Below are positions 32,648-44,110 of a DNA stretch of 64,000 bases, piece after piece. Within the stretch, counting starts at the first letter, position 1. Every line of letters begins with the position of its first letter. Both the position numbers and the translations under genes were made by a program. The notes below the pieces were generated by a model. It saw nothing but the letters and a program-made list of their open reading frames with translations, had not been told where the DNA came from and did no database searches. Source of the stretch: Eretmocerus hayati (Eukaryota; Arthropoda; Insecta; Hymenoptera; Aphelinidae); assembly GCA_029851415.1 (NCBI GenBank), contig CM056743.1, positions 29,586,405-29,650,404 on the forward strand, written 5' to 3'.

Positions 32648-34292
32648 ATGGGGAAAACATCGAAAGATAAACGTGATATATATTATAGAAGAGCTAAGGA
32701 AGAAGGCTGGAGAGCTAGAAGTGCATTTAAATTACTTCAGATTGATGATGAGTTCAATATTTTTGAAGGTAACCATAATTTCTCTTTTGAGATGTTTCTT
32801 TATTATCCCATATGATCTTAACAACTTTTTATTCCATTACAATTTTCCTACAGGCGTCACAAAAGCTGTTGATCTTTGCGCTGCTCCAGGAAGTTGGAGT
32901 CAAGTATTATCACGGAGATTAAAGTTAGTATAATGATTTAACATTTCACAGTACAGTGGAACTGATTTATTACCATTATAAATCCTCTCACTAAATAGCC
33001 AAAACTACGTAAAACTCAAGGAATCTGATGAAGATGTTATTGCTCCCAAAATTATTGCTGTTGATCTACAAGCAATGGCTCCAATTGAAGGAGTAGTGCA
33101 AATTCAAGGGGACATCACGAATGTCAAGACTGCAGAACAGATCATTTCTCACTTTAATAATGAATACGCAGATCTTGTGGTTTGTGATGGAGCACCTGAT
33201 GGTAAGATTATAAAATATTCGATCAAAAGAAATATTTCATTAACATGATAAAATTTTGGTTTTTTTCAGTGACAGGCTTGCATGACATGGATATTTACAT
33301 TCAATCCCAATTATTACTGGCTGCATTAAAGATCACAACTCAAATATTGAAACCAAAAGGCACCTTCATTGCCAAGATCTTTAGGGCCAAGGATTCTTCG
33401 CTTTTGTATTCTCAACTCAAGTTATTTTTCATATCTGTGTCAGTTGCTAAACCTCGAAGTTCAAGAAACTCAAGTTTTGAAGCTTTTGTTGTTTGCAGAG
33501 GCTATTCTCCCCCTGAGGGTTTTGATCCAGCTTCTCTTGATCCTAATCTATCAAATTTTAATCAGCTAACTGGCATCAACAGATACATAGCTCCATTTGT
33601 CATCTGTGGAGACTTGTCCCAACCAGATTCTGATACGACTTATCCATTGGATGTAAGAAATTTGTATAATGAAACAATAACACCTATCAATATGAAAATC
33701 TACATCCTCAGTGACTTTTGTTCTAGTTTGAAGGGAAAGAATTTCATTACTGTAAACCAACTCAAAGCCCCATCAGCCCCCCTTATGAGGAAGCAATGTC
33801 TCTTTTGAGCATCACAAATTTGGGTAAAGATCCAACCAGTGTTACCCTGCAAGGACCCAACATGACGTTAGATGATTTCAAGAATGCTAGGATCAAAAAG
33901 AAAGGAAATATCTCAAATGAAAGTAAAAGTAAGTAGCTTAACGTAACTTTTTGTAGATATCATCTTCCTAGGATTGATGAATATTTGCATATTTCTATGC
34001 ATAATTCTCGATACCATCCTAGAAATGACTCATTCTTCAGTCTTATCATTATATGATAGTCAATTTGAGTTTTAAATGAATTCAATCCGATCAAAATTTT
34101 TAAGGCTGCTCCTATTTGCCATAATCATTTCCTGTGCAGCAAATGAAAATTTTCAATGAAGTTATTTAAAGAGCCTAATATAAAAACATCTCTATTACAG
34201 GTCCATCAGATCTCAAGACCGGTGATGATGGTGAGTCAAACAAATCTGGAGATTTTGATGAAGCAAGCATAGAAGGGTCTGTTTTACATTGA
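32648..34292 (+). CDS. FTSJ1: tRNA 2'-O-methyltransferase FTSJ1 / Trm7, 359 aa
   Basis: Six exons: 32648-32768, 32855-32933, 32999-33201, 33270-33652, 33727-33928 and 34201-34292. All phases agree. The enzyme methylates the ribose 2'-OH of anticodon-loop positions 32 and 34 of some tRNAs, using S-adenosylmethionine. The N-terminus [20 protein letters not shown] and [11 protein letters not shown] are diagnostic for the FTSJ1 branch rather than the mitochondrial or nucleolar relatives. The SAM loop is [14 protein letters not shown] at about 46-59. The K-D-K-E catalytic tetrad is present: K28, D130 (in DGAPD), K170 (FIAKIFR) and E205 (SSFEAFVV). The C-terminal extension after about 300 is longer than in human (329 aa) and low-complexity. 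An AATAAA lies at 34849. Confidence 0.96.
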
Positions 34293-35153
34293 GGCTCAAG
34301 GTAGTGTAAAATAACTTTGTCCCATAAACAACTGTATGCAGAGGAGCATTCAACATAATGAGAAGATGTACCAAAAAATACAATTCTTTCTCATGAAAAA
34401 TATAATAACGCGCGGATCTCATTCCCAAGAAAATTATTCTTGGCTCACATTCTGTGTATGCATTTTTCACACTAGTTCCAAATATGTGAGAAAATACTTT
34501 GTGTAAATATGTATGTACATACAACAAGTATTGAAATTACGCGTTCATAATAGTGAACATAATTTATGTGTACAAGAAAAAAGTATATCTTCTACAGTAA
34601 GTCTTCTCACGTTTTACATTGTAGAAGTGACAAGTCGATTCATTCTTTGTGAACTGGCAATGAGGAATATTAGATGAATGTTTGTGTATCTTGAAAAAAC
34701 TAATAGATGAACGTTCAGCAATGTGTAGTCGAATTTTGGACTATGAAATTCCACTGCTAGAAAGAACATATAAAGATTCAAAGAAGGTTTGATAAAGCTA
34801 ATCAATAGAACCACGAGATTTTATACTGTAAAATTAAATTCATTTGATAATAAAATAATATTGTAACGAAAAAATACATAATTATAGATTTGATCTCAAT
34901 ACTGTTTCTTTTGTTTTTTGTGATTTTATATTAACTTACATAATATAATAACAAAAAATAGAGGCGCTAGAAAACTTCCTCGACTTATCGTCATAGACGA
35001 AATAGTTTGTTCTTTCAACAAAAAATAGAATCTATGTACTTGATGTTCATCTAGCAATCTTTTGCGGCAGTACGCTCATTCTCCGTTTAAAATGATTAAT
35101 CTTGTAAAATGACGCCTGGCATCATTGAATGGGCTCCATGGCAAAACTTGAGA
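34293..35153. other. Convergent 3' region of FTSJ1 and the AT-hook/PB1 gene
   Basis: Probable FTSJ1 3' UTR up to AATAAA at 34849-34854, then AT-rich sequence with no recognised gene. An alternative last exon of the AT-hook/PB1 gene could lie at 35146-35076 (see that gene). Confidence 0.5.
34849..34854 (+). terminator. AATAAA polyadenylation signal, probably FTSJ1
   Basis: This canonical hexamer is about 560 bp downstream of the FTSJ1 stop, at the end of an AT-rich 3' UTR. Confidence 0.6.
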
Positions 35154-38100
35154 TCAGCAATACAAAAGATAGTTCCTAGATACAATGCAATAATATTTAA
35201 TCTTATCTTCATTCTGGTAAAAAGAACGCATACATTCTCTATCAAAATGAGACTCACAACTTTTGCAGACTTTTACGTGAAACTTGACTACTGCGTGATT
35301 TTGCATAATTTTGAGAGCTGTCTCCAGACATCGAGAATTCGATACAGTAATCAAGTCGTTCTCGGAATCTAAAATCAAATATAATGAATTAATTGTATCC
35401 TAAAATATCCAGAAATTAGAAAAACAGATAGCAAAATATTCATCAAGTAATCAAATACCTCTGTAGTAGATTATAAATTTCTTGCCGACGAGATTTGGAA
35501 AACTATTCAACAGTTCGTGACACAAATTCTCATACATGTTGGGACCCGACAAACCGATTTCAAACATTAGTATCTCACTTCTGTCGGTGGTCGTATTTTC
35601 ATCATCGATATAAAATTTGATACGAAATCTGGTCCTCAACAAATCCTGATCGACATCGTGAACATACTCTAATACGACGCGGATTTCTGGTTCCGGTCCA
35701 ACTTTTAAATCGTTTTCCGGCTTGATTTCGTTCACCTCGTCTATTCGCTCTTGATTAAAATTTTCCAAAGTCGACATTGAAGAAGTACAGCATTGCTTTT
35801 CAGAATCTTGAGCCTGACCCAAAAAGGGAGCAGAATTTGACAGTGAAATGACGTCATTAGGTAAAGGTAATGGAACCGAAGGATTTGCTTGTAGTGGATT
35901 AATCGTCGGAGGTGGTGAACTTGTTTGAGGGATACATAGAGGTATCTCAGTTGTTGAAGTTGACGACTGGTTCGTTGGAGAGCCTCTCACAATATTATTT
36001 TCATTTTGTTGGCAATTAATACTGCTTCCTACTTCTGAGAGACGAAGTGATATATCATCCTCTGAACTTGGACTTGGTGATCTTATGACTCGATCGTTTG
36101 GACGGCTTGAATTGAAAAAATTTGCGATATTGATTTCTGATACATGCATTTAAACAATTTTCATTAAACAGTCGAACTCTTTCATCGATAAAGTGTGCTT
36201 TTAGATCAGTAATTTAAGTAAATGATTTATTCCTGAAATGATCATGCTGTAGTTATTCGCTTACAAAATCTTACAAAAAAAATCAAGCAGTAAAGGTCGA
36301 TACGAGGAAAAAAACGAGATCAGATCTAGCCCTTCTAGACGCAGCTTCCTCTTCACATTTTTTTTATCTCATGCAAAGTCCATGTTTTTACACAAGGTAA
36401 GTGTAGCCAACTTGCCCCCATTGAGCCATTTTCTCAACAACTGTGGTTTACTTGACTACTCTGCATATTTTTCAACGTATCTCAGCTCATTTTGAAGCTC
36501 GTTTCAAACCCTACAAAATGAGCTAAGATGCGTGGGAAAATATTGAGATAGGCCAGAGTAGTGAAGTAAATTAGAGTTGTTGAGAAAATGGCTCGATTTG
36601 GGGCAAGTTGAGTACCTTATTCCACTCTCGTTGTTCATCTATTTTAAAGTTGAGTGCAATATTTGTAGAAAATGTGTTATTTGAGCAGTGCAAAAATTTT
36701 TCTCAAATTGACTTGATGTTGGAGGCCTCTTTAATTCAAGTTTAGGCAGTTGTACAGCGTTAATGATCAACATTGTATCAGGATATATTTTTCAGCCTAG
36801 CTAAAATTTCGATCGTATATAATATCAAGTAATACTAACCGTTGAATGAGACAATGGAGGAATAATGGTTTTTGCTTTTGCTTTTGATTTGAATAGTTTG
36901 TAGAAACAGGTATATGATCAGACTCTTCACTCGACTCTTCTGATGAGTTTGGCGAGAAATTGGTATAAGTAGGTCGATTTTTCCTGGGACGGAGGCACCT
37001 ATAAGAATCGAACAGGAGGAAAAACGGCGTTATAGGAAAAATTACCTCAAAGAATCGAAGAAATCCTTTTTGCCTGCGCAGTTTTGATCAATTTTAAGAA
37101 TAAGTTTTGACTATACGAAGTATCGAAAAAATGACTGAATTTCAAAGTCCGAGAAGTCTTTATAATTCAATAATATAATATAGCGATTATGTACAGACAC
37201 CCTCGGTGGTTTTTAAATTTTCGGTAAGTTTATTCAACTCTAATTATTGTGAGAGTTTTCACGATAATCAGAGTTGGATAAAGTCGAATTATCGCCGATG
37301 CATTTTTCCAAGAATGGGGCAGTTTTATGTGGAGAAATTCTCTGAAATGGTTTTTTTTTGTAGCACGAAGAAGCAGACTCCTAGTATAATCGTCAATGAA
37401 AATCTAACAGAATTCAAATCAGACAGCTCTCAAAAAAGCGCAATTCTTTACCGATGTTTTCATAAGATTCGAGATGAGATTGCAAAATTTTGGCATATTG
37501 TGACTACAAATCAAAAATTATTATGCTTCAAAAAATACCACACTCAGAATATTCATGAACTCGATCGTAAAAAAAGAAACTGAGTCGGATCTTGAGCACG
37601 CTTTGAATAATACTCAGAGAAACTAGAGAAATTCTTGAACAAAACTTCTATATCTTTTGACTTACATGATTATGTCACAAAACGAATCTTGTCGTCCTAT
37701 TTCAAAGGGAACGATTTCACACTATCTCACGTATCAGAGTGTACTGATGATCAACCAAAAGAAAATAACAATGTACTCTTTGATCATCACATGCTGTTTT
37801 TTACGAAATCCATTTTGAATTTCGCTGATTCCTATTTAAAGACCGATTTCATAACGAAATCGGTCATCAGATAGAATTCAACAAAATTCAACGAAATTGA
37901 AAATAAATTTCGTTAGAAATCCTTGCTTGAACTGAGTAATAATGAAGAGTCTATTTTGCTCGTCTACATAATTTTTCCTTCAAATAAATTACCAAAAAAT
38001 CGACATCATTACGTTATATTAGTTGAATTAAACGTATTACTTCACAATTCTCCATAATCACGCACAAGCTATATGAGTAGTTCCGTGGAAAATCTGGAAT

Positions 38101-39698
38101 AACCTGTGCCTGTTTGTACGAACCCTAAAAACGCTTGACAAAAAACCTGAATAGTACATTTCGATACAAGGGTGTAAAACGTTTTATTCGCGTCCGAGTG
38201 ATGGGTTTCCGGCCCGAGCCGCAGGCGAGGGTCGGAATCATCACGAGGAAGCGAATAATAGGTTTTACGCCCGTGTATCTAACTATACTTTTCGATAAAC
38301 TGTGAATAAAAGTCGACAAACTGTGCGCAAAGTGCACTTTTACGCACAGTGTATCGAAAAGGTCATTTTCGATATATTTTTTGGTGCTCTTTTTGGCGCA
38401 ACCGTTAGCTTCTCGATCTAGGGCTACCCAAAAAAGCTATTATCATAAAACAGGTCAAAATTTCAGTTCCGTGCCCTGTGGTTTTCCATTATTTCGACCT
38501 TTGTGAGTGTGAAGCTCATTTGAGATTCGAGCGGGCAGATACATCAAATATAATGCTATCAAGCACTAAATGCCATTGATATAAGAGCCCAAAGACTACT
38601 TTTTGTGTGTTTGCTGAGCACATACATTTTGTGGCGCAATTTTACATAAAATTTTACTACCTTAGTTTCCCTTGATATAAGCTTATTTGCCTCATTCCAA
38701 GCCTTCCCGTACCAATTTATTCTTAAAGAAAATCGTCAAGCGCAACTTTTGCATGCCTCAGAATTTCGAAAAAAATTGATTTTGACAGTTTGCGGAGCTC
38801 TTTCCGGCGAAAATCTGGTTTTGCTAGCTTTTTTGGTCAGTTCCGTGCCCTCCTAGTGCGACCCTTAAACGCGAGATTACGGAAGTCCTAGTCAGCTCTT
38901 TTCAAAGTATCTGATGGCCAAATGAAAACTCGAAAATTTCTAGACCGTAGCTCAAACCATTTGGCTGTGAGATCAATTTTAGGGCCAAATGTCAGTTTCC
39001 GTGCCCGCTAACACGTTATCCTTGTTATACTTATAGTACCCATGAGTGAAAATTTTTTCATTAGTGCGCGAGTTAATTTATGCTTTATATGTTTCAAAAA
39101 GTCGGAAATTCCATCTCAGAACCCTCGGAAATGAGATTTGGGGTTGGCACATTTTCGACCCTCAAATATCAAAGTTTTCACGGAACTACTCATATACTAG
39201 CAGCTGATGGGTAATCAGCCCGCATACTTACAGAAAAAAATCGTCAAGGACTCTTTCAAGCTTGAATCTAAGAAAGAGCCGAGCATCGCAATCTTACACG
39301 GCACTATTTTTTTTTCTTTTTTCACATTGTAGAATGAGTTCAAGAGTATGCGAACAATGTACATTACAGTACACTTAAAAATCACTGTAAATAACGACTG
39401 ACCTTGTAATTGTAGTTTTACATTCCTGAGGGCACGCACTACATTTCCTCGTAGACAATCGCTTGCGATAAGTTATTGTCCAAGGTTGCTCTGAGACCCG
39501 CTGAGGCTCATCTAATGAGACCTGTCTCTTCCTTGGCCGACCACGTGGTCTACCTGTACCCGTTGGTAATTTCACTTCATTTTGATTGATCACAATCTTT
39601 GCTAGTCTTGAAACTGCATCTTGACACTTTCCATCAACGATAGTATTAGTCGTTCGATGTGTTACTCTGTTTTTACTTCGAGTCCGTCTTTGAGACAT
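35154..39698 (-). CDS. Unrecognised nuclear protein with AT-hook and p62-like PB1 domain, about 438 aa
   Basis: Deduced exons (minus): 39698-39403, 36998-36840, 36105-35459 and 35368-35154, with phases 2, 2 and 1 that all fit. Residues 49-59 are GRPRGRPRKRQ, a doubled AT-hook core that should bind the minor groove of AT-rich DNA. The middle is serine/proline-rich and probably disordered. The C-terminal part (about 290-405) looks like a PB1 domain: RFRIKFYI, then a helix, LLNSFPNLVGKKFIIYYRDS and ENDLITVSNS, which fits the acidic OPCA motif of p62/Ref(2)P. PB1 domains make head-to-tail heteromers. The zinc finger and UBA of p62 are absent. The last exon is uncertain: a donor T|GTGAGT inside it could join an exon at 35146-35076. 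I know no family with this layout. Confidence 0.68.
36394..36618. mobile_element. MITE family C, copy 1 (palindromic, about 225 bp)
   Basis: The left end AAGGTAAGTGTAGCCAACTT, followed by GCCCCCATTGAGCCATTTTC, is mirrored at the right by GAAAATGGCTC and CAAGTTGAGTACCTT. The centre pairs AGCTCATTTTGAAGCTCGTT with AAAATGAGCT. It lies in intron 2 of the AT-hook/PB1 gene. Confidence 0.8.
37206..37874 (+). other. Two unsupported small open frames in an intron
   Basis: Frames of 125 codons (37206-37583) and 79 codons (37635-37874) lie one after the other on the plus strand, inside the long first intron of the minus-strand AT-hook/PB1 gene. Neither shows a domain, signal peptide or splice context. 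A perfect 10-bp stem with a 5-base loop (GACCGATTTC / GAAATCGGTC) follows near 37841-37865. They may be a decayed mobile element or chance. Confidence 0.2.
38071..39196. mobile_element. Foldback element family D, copy 1, carrying a nested family A repeat
   Basis: Ends match as ATATGAGTAGTTCCGTG plus AAA at the left and the complement at the right. The motif CAGTTCCGTGCCC or a close variant occurs three more times inside. The family A repeat (38150-38366) lies within it, so it was inserted later or co-opted. There is no transposase frame. It sits in intron 1 of the AT-hook/PB1 gene. Confidence 0.7.
38150..38366. repeat. Dispersed repeat family A, copy 2
   Basis: Nearly the same as the copy at 15206: it shares TAGTACATTTCGATACAAGG, TTTATTCGCGTCCGAGTGAT, CGAGCCGCAGGCGAG and TTTCGATAAACTGTG in the same order and orientation. 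It is nested inside the family D element. Confidence 0.9.
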
Positions 39699-40184
39699 GA
39701 CTATATGAAAAAAAAAACAAAAGAAACAAATATACCGTGCGCCAAAGCTGCGACCTTTTGTCGAAAGCTCACGGACAAACTCGGCAACTCGCGCGACTGT
39801 CGAAGCGATACTGACCAGCGGTAAAAATTTGAGTTCTTAAACAGGTCATTTTGTGACACCGTTTTACTTCTACGTTTATGTGAGTATGTGAGAACAGTAG
39901 CTAATGATATGATGGTAGGAGAAGGATTTGTAGACTAATTTGTTTATAGGACATATAATTGAGTAATTTTTAGATTAATCAAAGAGAGTGCTGAGGTTTT
40001 TGCGGTTGAGAAAATTTTCGAGATTTGAATTTAGAAATCTACAATTGGAAACCAGCTTGCCTGTTCTATTATGTCAAACAAAAAATCATTTTAAGCATTT
40101 TGCTATTGTGAAAAAAGTGTACTACACTTGTAAAATTCGAAGTAACGTGATTGTGTCCAACATACTCTCCTTTAAGCCTTTTTG

Positions 40185-40920
40185 CTAATAGTTTTGATGC
40201 ACCTCAATATTTTGTAACGTATCTTAGCTCATTTCAAAGTTTGTATCAAGACCTGCAAAATGAGCTAACGTAAGATCAATTTTGACTAACCAGAGCCAAG
40301 CTATCTTGATTTTTCCAAAAAGTGATTTTTGGCAAGTTTGCAAAGAGGCCAATCAAGGAATTGTTCTCATCTACATGTCACCGCAAATAAAGGTTGTTCG
40401 TCGATCTAAACCACTATTTTCGGCTTATTTTGACGTGACAAGCACGTACTGAGCGGTAAAAAAAGTCATCGAAAAACCTTATTGTAATAGCCGGATGATT
40501 GCATACTGGGCGCACTTTAACTTTGGCCACGTCATGTTCCAAAACTGATCGCCGTGTTTTGCACATAAAGTTGCTTTAGATTAGAATTTTGCTACTTGGA
40601 AAAAAAAAATTCAAAGGTCTTGAGACAAGTAATCGGGTGCGTTGAGGTACATTAAGATTGGTGGAATCAAACATTTTTTGCTCTGCTTCTACTAAACACG
40701 TTTTCTTCGGCTATTTCTTAGCTGGCAAACGAGAAAAATAAAGATCCCATTTGTAGTGTTCTCGAGGGTGTCCTGGGAAACTTAAAAATCATAGAAATCG
40801 GTCAAAACCTCTATTTTTCTCATAATTTAACATAAGAAACGTAAAAAAATTTGCAGGAAGGTCAACGAGTACTCATTTCTGAGATCAGCACATGGGGGCA
40901 TGTTGGGTGTTTATTTACAT
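40185..40920. mobile_element. MITE family C, degenerate long copy
   Basis: The left part contains AACGTATCTTAGCTCATTTC ... AAAATGAGCTAACGTAAG, the family C centre. The right end reads ATGGGGGCATGTTGGGTG, the family C terminus. Boundaries are approximate. Confidence 0.5.
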
Positions 40921-41770
40921 CTGTATAAGGAGAAAATCTTGCAGAATTTAAGAGTCATAAATCGCGTTCGGATCGCATACCTATATATACCAATCGAAAA
41001 TCTCCTATACACTTCTACATATGTAACTGATTTCTAGAAATGTATATTTTTCTGTCCACTTTCCAAGACTGTGTTCTCGAATAAGATATTACATGGATCC
41101 GTTGTGTGCTAGCCCAGATAGAAATCTCTTTCCATCATCAGTCCAAGCGACGCCTTCATAAAATGGTCAGTTTTTGCTCGGTCTTTGAACACAATCTGAA
41201 AGTTGAATAATTTACGACCAAATTTTGGACAGATGAAATGCTATTTCTACTACGGAGGCTGGCTGAGCTCAGAAAATGAAAATGTTTGAATTTCAATATC
41301 CTGGGCTAACGAGTAAAAACCAACATTTTTGTTGTGTTCTAAAATTTGCCATCTTCAGACTCAGCTAGAGATGGAGAATAGATGAGAAAATTTGGAGGTG
41401 ATGATCTTGAATTCGAATGAACCCTCGGAGTTTTGCTGATGAATTGAAAAAAACCTCGAAAAAAACGCTATGTTCCATACGTTATTCTCGAAAGATTTTC
41501 GTCGACTCTCGTCATCACAGAAGACCGATCCAAGCAAAAATACCACTTCTTCAAAATACCCTAAAATGCGTTCAGATTGTGGTATTTTTTCGATAATTGT
41601 CTACTTTTCATAAGGGATAAATGATATACCTCTCAGATCAAAAAGTATCTTAGGTCAGAAACAAGATTGCTGATCCTTCCGATTCATTGCTTCAGAAAAA
41701 TATTGCAAATATCATATTAGCTATTGCAGATTAGTTTTAGACAATGAACGATCAACTTATGAACAAATAA

Positions 41771-42775
41771 CTACCGTTAAACGGGGTAACTTTGGAACAG
41801 CCCATGATAGAGCGGTTATCACACACAGTCTGCTAGGCAGATGATCCTGAGACTTAAATACCGGTCCCCTCCACTTGGGACAAGCATAAATAATGTTTTG
41901 CATTGGGGCGAGGGCGTTCATCAGCTATTAATCTGTTAATAAGTTGACTTCTTCAGAAGTATGTTTTCAACCCAACAAATAGTCTCTCGGAAAAAGTGGT
42001 GTGGTTCCGACTTTAGTAGGTCGAATTCGAGGTAGCTGAGCTAGATTTCACTTGTCTGTACACATATCTGGACGAACCCATTGTTACATTGGAGTATTTT
42101 CACGAAGTTTCAAATTTGTAGAGTAAAAACTGACAAGTATGTATTTTTTTCAGAAACTGGGGTAACTTTGAAACACTTGTTCATGTACTCTCAATCATTT
42201 TCCAAAACCTATATCATTTTCAAATTCTACATACTTGAGTAGCCGTTGATGAGAGCTTCAAAATGACCCAAAGAATGTCTCTCTTTGATCGACGAATGCC
42301 GAGTTATGGCAGTTTTTGTCAGAAACCGACTGTGGAGGTATTTTCCTCCTCGACAGTTAGCCGTGGTGCAAACAGTGAGGTATGATGAAAGTGTCTATGC
42401 TCGATTGTAGAAGTCGAATGCAACCAAATGAACCTTTACTATAGGTCAATGGAAAGCTAAGACACTCAACTTTCGATTACTGGTGGTAAAAATCGATTGA
42501 GTGACCTAGTTTATGAATTAAGAATAATAAATGATAACAAATTCTGTTCCAAAGTTACCCCAGTCCGTGTCTAACTTTGGAACACGACTTTCAGCGCTCA
42601 TTGATCCAACCAGAGATGTCCAAATATACCTTACAAGTACCGCAATCGAAAGCTGAAACTGTGAGCTTTCGTTCGACTACAGATACAATGCGCTTCAGAT
42701 GTAAGACAGACAAGTTTGGCGAAGTTTGGGAAAAAAATGCGATTTTTGTTCCAAAGTTACCCCGGTTGACGGTAG
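41771..42775. mobile_element. Foldback element, about 1 kb, ends CTACCGTTAAACGGGGTAAC
   Basis: The left end CTACCGTTAAACGGGGTAAC continues with TTTGGAACA and is mirrored at the right by TGTTCCAAAGTTACCCCGG plus TTGACGGTAG. The GGGGTAACTTTGRAACA block appears twice more inside (42166 and about 42546). No coding frame of note is present, so it is non-autonomous. Confidence 0.75.
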
Positions 42776-44110
42776 CAAATTGAGTTTATTTTGCCAACGT
42801 TTTTTTGGAAGCCTACTTTGAACAAATTTTGGTTACTTGATGACCACATCTTGGATACTTCACGAGGCTCAAATACGTCGAAATCAAGATACAAGTAGAT
42901 ATACAAATGATCGAATCTCATCAAGCTTATACAAAATAAGCTCGTATTTTGAACGAAGGTTATAAGCTCTCTTAAGCTATTAAAATCATCTTCAGAAGGT
43001 CAAAATATGTAAACATCCTAACGTTTTGGAATTTCCAAGCCAACTATACAAGTCAATGGTTATCCGAGTGGTTCTCATAAATCCCACGATTTTGTTGCAT
43101 TTTTGGGTATCCTGAAAGTGGTTTTCTTTCGTTTTGATCGATATAAAATGGTAGTTAATTGCATGATGATTCGGACAACGGTAGCTCTCGGCGCTTCATT
43201 ACTCTACCATCAAGAGCAACATCAGAATGGAATATTTTCTTTAGTTGCTAAAAAACTCTTCAATAGGCTCTTGCTTATGGGGCTCAAAATCTTACCTTTT
43301 CGCGCCCATAGTAAATAAGTTTTAATATCTACTCATCAATATACAACATGTCCGATCCCGAGTATAATCATTGATCACAATCAGAAATTTAGAAAATTTT
43401 GGCTAAAAATTCTGTGAATTTTCATTTTTTAATATTTTGCAATTGAGCAAATAGATTTTAAACACCGCAATATACCGTATCAGCATCACATGCTTTGATT
43501 GTGACATCAACCATAACCTTCGGTAATCTCCAATATTAGTTTTACTTTATATATATAGTTATACCTATAGGAACGAACATTTGTGTACTCTGTAAATACA
43601 TAGTTTTTGTGAAACCGATTAAAATTTTTTCATCACTCCATATCTCATCATCGAGGTTTCGTAAATTCGAACTCCAAAGCGGGTATATGATATACACGAA
43701 TGAAAAGTCGACTAAGAATACCAATTTTTTCTGGGTTATTCTTGCCTCATATAGTGTTTATTTAAATACTTCATCTACAATGATATAAATTATTTGAAAA
43801 AATGGGTGGTGTCTCCGCAGCTTATGTCATCGATAATAATTTAATTCATATTATTGAATTGAAAACTAGATTATAAAATTGGGTTGGGCTCGATATTCAT
43901 AAAGTATGAGACTCAATATCTCCATTATATTTTGATTGGAAACTACAGAAAATATTTCACGAGCCGAATTAAAATAAATTCAGACTCACATGGAATCCCG
44001 ATGTTAAAAAAGAGCGAGACTTTGAATCACGTATATTTTAGCTAGATTTCTGCCTTTCTTACATCGAAATAATACATGATAAAGTTACATCTCAAGATTT
44101 TTCTATCCAA

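Larger units (their letters stand above)
39699..44110. other. Gene-poor interval with repeats
   Basis: The first few hundred bases should contain the promoter of the AT-hook/PB1 gene. Beyond that, only repeat material was recognised (40185-40920 and 41771-42775). Small frames such as 42577-42783 and 43103-43318 are inside or beside repeats and have no support as genes. Confidence 0.5.

Noticed and set aside
32583..32933. 116-codon plus-strand frame at the start of FTSJ1
   Set aside because: It uses the wrong frame through exon 1 and reads through intron 1 before meeting the true exon 2; the ATG at 32648 gives the conserved N-terminus.
37841..37865. Perfect 10-bp stem with 5-base loop, terminator-like
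   Set aside because: Intrinsic terminators are not expected in an insect nuclear genome and there is no gene ending here.
37206..37874. Possible nested gene of two frames in the AT-hook/PB1 intron
   Set aside because: No conserved motif, no splice sites linking them and AT-driven composition; kept only as a low-confidence note.
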